Below, piece after piece: positions 63,451-64,000 of a DNA stretch of 64,000 bases (positions within the stretch are counted from its first letter, which is position 1; each line of letters begins with the position of its first letter). Under the pieces are notes generated by a model. It was not told where the DNA came from and made no database searches. It saw only the letters and a program-made list of their open reading frames with translations. The stretch covers positions 1,748,001 to 1,812,000 of the forward strand of contig NZ_CP125377.1 of assembly GCF_034008315.1 (NCBI RefSeq), read 5' to 3'. Source of the stretch: Pseudomonas sp. P8_241. GTDB taxonomy: Bacteria; Pseudomonadota; Gammaproteobacteria; Pseudomonadales; Pseudomonadaceae. The translations under genes and the position numbers were made by a program.

Positions 63451-64000
63451 AAATACGGGTAGAAATCGTCGCCCTCGATTGCCTGATGGTGCGTCTGTTC
63501 GATGAGATCGCCGAAGCCAACATGCCATGGATGCTCGCCGCCAGCGAAAGTCTGCGTGCGGCGTTCGCTGATCATCTGATCGATCTGGTGCCGTCCTATA
63601 CGACATTGATGGTGCATTACGACCTGACTGCCTTGAGCCCGGATCAAGCGCGGGAATTGATTGCCCAAGCGTTAATCGATCTGTCGCCCAACGCGCGCAC
63701 TCGCGGCACCTGCCATGTGTTGCCGGTGTGGTACGACTTGAGCGTGGGCCCTGAGTTGGACCTTCTGGCGCAGCGCAGCGGACTGCCGGTGGAGGAGGTG
63801 ATTCGCCGTCACAGCGCACATGAATATCAGGTGTTCGCCCTGGGTTTTGCGCCCGGATTTGCCTTTATGGGGCTGGTGGAAGAAGTGCTCGCCACGCCGC
63901 GCTTGAACACGCCACGCAAAAAAGTCGCCGCCGGCAGTGTCGGCATCGCCGAACGGCAGACGGCCGCCTACCCAGTGGTATCGCCAGGTGGCTGGAACCT
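63447..64000 (+). CDS. pxpB: 5-oxoprolinase subunit PxpB (KipI family), 3' end beyond window
   Basis: The frame from ATG 63447 is open to the window end (about 184 codons). It encodes [49 protein letters not shown], and the family hallmark [20 protein letters not shown] followed by [20 protein letters not shown]. PxpB is the KipI-like subunit that with PxpC forms the ATP-dependent catalytic part of 5-oxoprolinase. The ATG overlaps the pxpA stop (ATGA). The start context continues TATGAAAATACG with a Shine-Dalgarno only inside pxpA. Full-length relatives have about 220-240 residues, so 40-50 codons are missing; pxpC should follow. Confidence 0.92.
   Translation, partial: MKIRVEIVALDCLMVRLFDEIAEANMPWMLAASESLRAAFADHLIDLVPSYTTLMVHYDLTALSPDQARELIAQALIDLSPNARTRGTCHVLPVWYDLSVGPELDLLAQRSGLPVEEVIRRHSAHEYQVFALGFAPGFAFMGLVEEVLATPRLNTPRKKVAAGSVGIAERQTAAYPVVSPGGWN

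Overview
The window looks like a chromosomal segment of a fluorescent-group Pseudomonas. Supporting signs are an OprI-type lipoprotein, the EarP/EF-P pair with Arg32 in EF-P, a WbpM-like dehydratase followed by comEA, a kdpFABCDE operon, and many REP elements of the 'TGTAGGAGCGAGC...GCTCGCGA' type. No tRNA, rRNA, CRISPR array, prophage or recognisable transposase was seen.

Region 1 (1-15.2 kb) is the distal part of a surface-polysaccharide (O-antigen) locus, visibly AT-richer than the rest. It holds a Wzx-like flippase, several glycosyltransferases, a Wzy/ligase-like protein, a hexapeptide acyltransferase, an NAD-dependent epimerase, a PglC/WbpL-type initiating sugar transferase, a WbpM-like C6-dehydratase, a WbpD/FdtC-like N-acetyltransferase and two OafA-type acyltransferases. 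Five of the genes before about 7.9 kb are interrupted by single-base frameshifts, often at homopolymers, although the protein remains readable across frames. This may be sequence error or real decay. From 8.6 kb onward the genes are intact.

Region 2 (15.2-20 kb) holds comEA, an SDR plus FabF-like ketosynthase pair with a convergent TetR gene, a DUF2897-like small membrane protein, and a solitary rfbC.

Region 3 (20-28.1 kb) is the potassium uptake system kdpF-A-B-C followed by the kdpD/kdpE two-component genes. REP elements lie inside the operon between kdpB/kdpC and between kdpC/kdpD.

Region 4 (28-45.5 kb) is core-type sequence: patatin-like protein, CHAD protein, thioesterase-like protein, chemoreceptor, TatD, MltF-like lytic transglycosylase, DoxX, GreB, an ABC export pair with TesA, an L,D-transpeptidase and oprI. 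Its most notable item is a probable SAM-II class riboswitch (36.89-36.98 kb). It has a complete pseudoknot, a promoter and a Shine-Dalgarno-sequestering hairpin, and lies in front of a small methyltransferase-like gene. A dispersed element and a nine-unit 69-bp tandem REP array lie at 42.1-43.05 kb.

Region 5 (45.5-64 kb) holds DAHP synthase, a PilZ/thioredoxin-like pair whose divergent start codons share one CATG, a PanE-like reductase, a 5'-nucleotidase, a universal stress protein, cysB, earP-efp, an HNH nuclease, an oligopeptidase B-like peptidase, a YafJ-type amidotransferase, and the start of a 5-oxoprolinase cluster. That cluster comprises a LysR regulator with a textbook T-N11-A palindrome, an MFS transporter, pxpA, and pxpB cut by the window end.
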